From IMG/VR virus record IMGVR_UViG_3300032117_000189, positions 1-20,380 of that record: 20,380 bases of DNA; one strand, given 5' to 3'. The translations under genes and the position numbers were made by a program. The notes beneath the pieces were generated by a model. It had not been told where the DNA came from, made no database searches, and worked only from the letters and a program-made list of their open reading frames with translations. The stretch is from a virus. Of the stretch, positions 19,429 through 20,380 are shown piece after piece (within the stretch, counting starts at the first letter, position 1; every line of letters begins with the position of its first letter).

Positions 19429-19458
19429 TTGCCACCCCCCTTACGCTTGTGGTATAAA
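19429..19458 (+). promoter_or_regulatory. Probable rightward promoter upstream of SOS-like box
   Basis: TTGCCA (19429-19434), 18-base spacer, TATAAA (19453-19458): five of six matches in each box. Expected start near 19465, about 20 bases before the SOS-like box. No gene with a good ribosome site starts before 19706. Confidence 0.5.
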
Positions 19459-19484
19459 ATTTCATATCTCAGGGTTTCACGGGG

Positions 19485-19498
19485 TGAACAAATGTTCG
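19485..19498. promoter_or_regulatory. LexA/SOS-box-like operator
   Basis: TGAACAAATGTTCG has the GAAC-N4-GTTC core and fits the Gram-positive LexA consensus CGAACRNRYGTTCG at all fixed positions except the first base. It lies just downstream of the 19429-19458 promoter and also inside the spacer of a second possible promoter (TTCACG 19476-19481, TATAGT 19500-19505, 18-base spacer). Confidence 0.6.
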
Positions 19499-19630
19499 GT
19501 ATAGTGAAAAGTGAAAATGTGCATGACACCACACCACACCATTCTTCTGCCGCTTGTGCGTACCATATCTGACGTTGTATAAGTGCAGGCGACTTTATTT
19601 TGCCCTTAGATCTAAAATTATGCGAGGTAT
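19499..19630. other. Leader or spacer after the SOS-like box
   Basis: No supported gene. It contains a CACCACACCACACCA run (about 19529-19543) and a 21-codon ORF (19517-19582) without ribosome site. It could be a 5' leader for the 19706 gene if the upstream promoter is active. Confidence 0.4.
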
Positions 19631-19660
19631 TTGCATTCTGGCGCTAAGTGTGTTTATACT
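19631..19660 (+). promoter_or_regulatory. Promoter of the 178-residue gene
   Basis: TTGCAT (19631-19636), 18-base spacer, TATACT (19655-19660). Expected start near 19667. The short leader carries a hairpin CGGCG-ACAG-CGCCG (19669-19682), and GTCACT (19661-19666) is repeated inverted as AGTGAC (19695-19700) just before the start codon. Confidence 0.62.
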
Positions 19661-19705
19661 GTCACTATCGGCGACAGCGCCGGTCCTAAGTGAAAGTGAC
19701 TTACT

Positions 19706-20242
19706 ATGAACCGCTTTAACATCATTGAAGAATTAGCACCTATTAATGAAATTGACGCTACGGCCGGCCTTATCGGTTTCATTAACGCAACTCACTACGA
19801 CACACAACGGTTGGACAATTTCAAGGCCCTTAAGTTCACGGCGACTAATGGCGTAGATACTCTAATTTTTTGCGTTGAAACTGTTTCATCGACCTCTAAA
19901 GTAGTCACTCTCACAATATTTCGTGACGAAACTACCGACGGCGCTTACGCCTTTCGCCGTATTGAACTAGCGGGCTCTTATGGTGAATACGTGAAGGCTA
20001 ACGGCGAAACCGTTTCTAAGTGGGGCGCGGGCTACGGACTCACCATTACTACGCCTGATGCAGAAATTGCCGATGTTCTTAACGAGGTTCTCTGGCAGAC
20101 AGTGGACACTGACCTATCTACCGCCGGTAAGTTAATGCGTGACCCTAAGGCGCTTGCAATGGACCTGCCTAAGTGGCATCATGACTTGCGGTTTAAGAAT
20201 GGTGGATGCATCACCGGTGGCAAAAAGGTACTTTTTGCCTAG
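19706..20242 (+). CDS. 178-residue protein, unknown
   Basis: ATG at 19706, weak ribosome site (AAGTGA), TAG stop. Beta-rich N-terminal half (VDTLIFCVETVSSTSKVVTL, TIFRDETTDGAYAFRRIELA), then VSKWGAGYGLTITTPDAE and an alpha-helical C-terminus with WHHDLRFKNGGCITGGKKV. Two Cys, no membrane segment, no catalytic motif recognised. It has its own promoter and a strong terminator, so it is a monocistronic, independently controlled gene, typical of early phage proteins acting on the host. Function not assigned. Confidence 0.8.
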   Translation: MNRFNIIEELAPINEIDATAGLIGFINATHYDTQRLDNFKALKFTATNGVDTLIFCVETVSSTSKVVTLTIFRDETTDGAYAFRRIELAGSYGEYVKANGETVSKWGAGYGLTITTPDAEIADVLNEVLWQTVDTDLSTAGKLMRDPKALAMDLPKWHHDLRFKNGGCITGGKKVLFA

Positions 20243-20258
20243 TCCTACCGGCTACCGG

Positions 20259-20297
20259 ATACCGGCCTCCCGAAAGGGGGGCCGGTATTTGTCTTTT
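20259..20297 (+). terminator. Intrinsic terminator after the 178-residue gene
   Basis: ATACCGGCC (20259-20267) pairs perfectly with GGCCGGTAT (20280-20288); inside it CCC/GGG pairs around a GAAA tetraloop. A T-rich tail (TTTGTCTTTT) follows. Very stable. Confidence 0.92.
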
Positions 20298-20380
20298 CAG
20301 GTGACCAGGTGACCAGGTGACCAGGTGACCAGGTGACCAGGTGACCAGGCGACCAGGTGACCAGGTGACCAGGTGACCCC
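20298..20380 (+). repeat. Ten tandem copies of CAGGTGAC
   Basis: Starting at 20298, the 8-bp unit CAGGTGAC is repeated ten times to 20377, followed by CCC at the window end. Only copy 7 (20346-20353) differs, reading CAGGCGAC. Each junction creates GGTGACC. There is no spacer sequence, so it is not a CRISPR array. It begins directly after the terminator. The array may continue beyond the window. Confidence 0.95.

Noticed and set aside
19517-19582. 21-codon ORF after the SOS-like box
   Set aside because: No ribosome site, no composition signal; too short to support.
20298-20380. CRISPR array
   Set aside because: Repeats are 8 bp and directly adjacent, with no spacers and no cas genes.

Overview
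The window is part of the genome of a tailed phage with a contractile tail (myovirus morphology). A long leftward block (minus strand, about 14870 down to 1) carries packaging, head, connector and tail genes in the usual order: terminase, portal, protease/scaffold, major capsid, connectors, tail terminator, sheath, tube, and a cut-off gene after the tube. The genes are packed with TAATG, ATGA and GTGA overlaps and mostly have clear AAGGAG-type ribosome sites. There is no integrase or host gene. The host cannot be named. A GAAC-N4-GTTC box at 19485-19498 matches the LexA box of Gram-positive bacteria, and several promoters lie so close to a start codon that leaderless messages are likely. Both hints point to an actinobacterial or other Gram-positive host; this is inference.

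Layout. 1-12974: structural and packaging genes (minus). 12999-14870: five small genes upstream of the terminase (two Cys-pair proteins, a PD-(D/E)xK nuclease, a two-helix membrane protein, one unknown). 14871-15088: divergent control region with an AT-rich tract and consensus promoter elements. 15089-18006 (plus): a membrane-anchored small protein, tRNA-Asn/Arg/Thr, a fused DUF4406-like/dNMP kinase enzyme with two tiny genes, then a second RNA array behind a perfect TTGACA-18-TATAAT promoter. That array holds an initiator-type tRNA-Met, tRNA-Tyr, a tRNA-Trp-like species with the UGA-reading anticodon UCA, tRNA-Ser, tRNA-Gln and three tRNA-like units with abnormal anticodon regions. 18017-18110: a probable small RNA with its own promoter and terminator. 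18274-19178 (minus): an operon of one 213-residue unknown and two very small membrane peptides, bounded by a strong promoter and terminator. 19255-20297: a 43-residue gene (minus), a regulatory region with the SOS-like box, and a 178-residue unknown (plus) with a strong terminator. 20298-20380: ten tandem copies of an 8-bp repeat running to the window edge.

How it fits together. The leftward block builds the virion. The rightward block supplies nucleotides (dNMP kinase fusion) and a translation kit. The most unusual part is that kit: a predicted opal suppressor tRNA with tryptophan-type discriminator, an initiator-like tRNA and tRNA-like RNAs without a normal anticodon loop. Stop-codon use is also uneven: the five genes at 12999-14870 all end in TGA, whereas only 1 of 15 complete genes in the structural block does.
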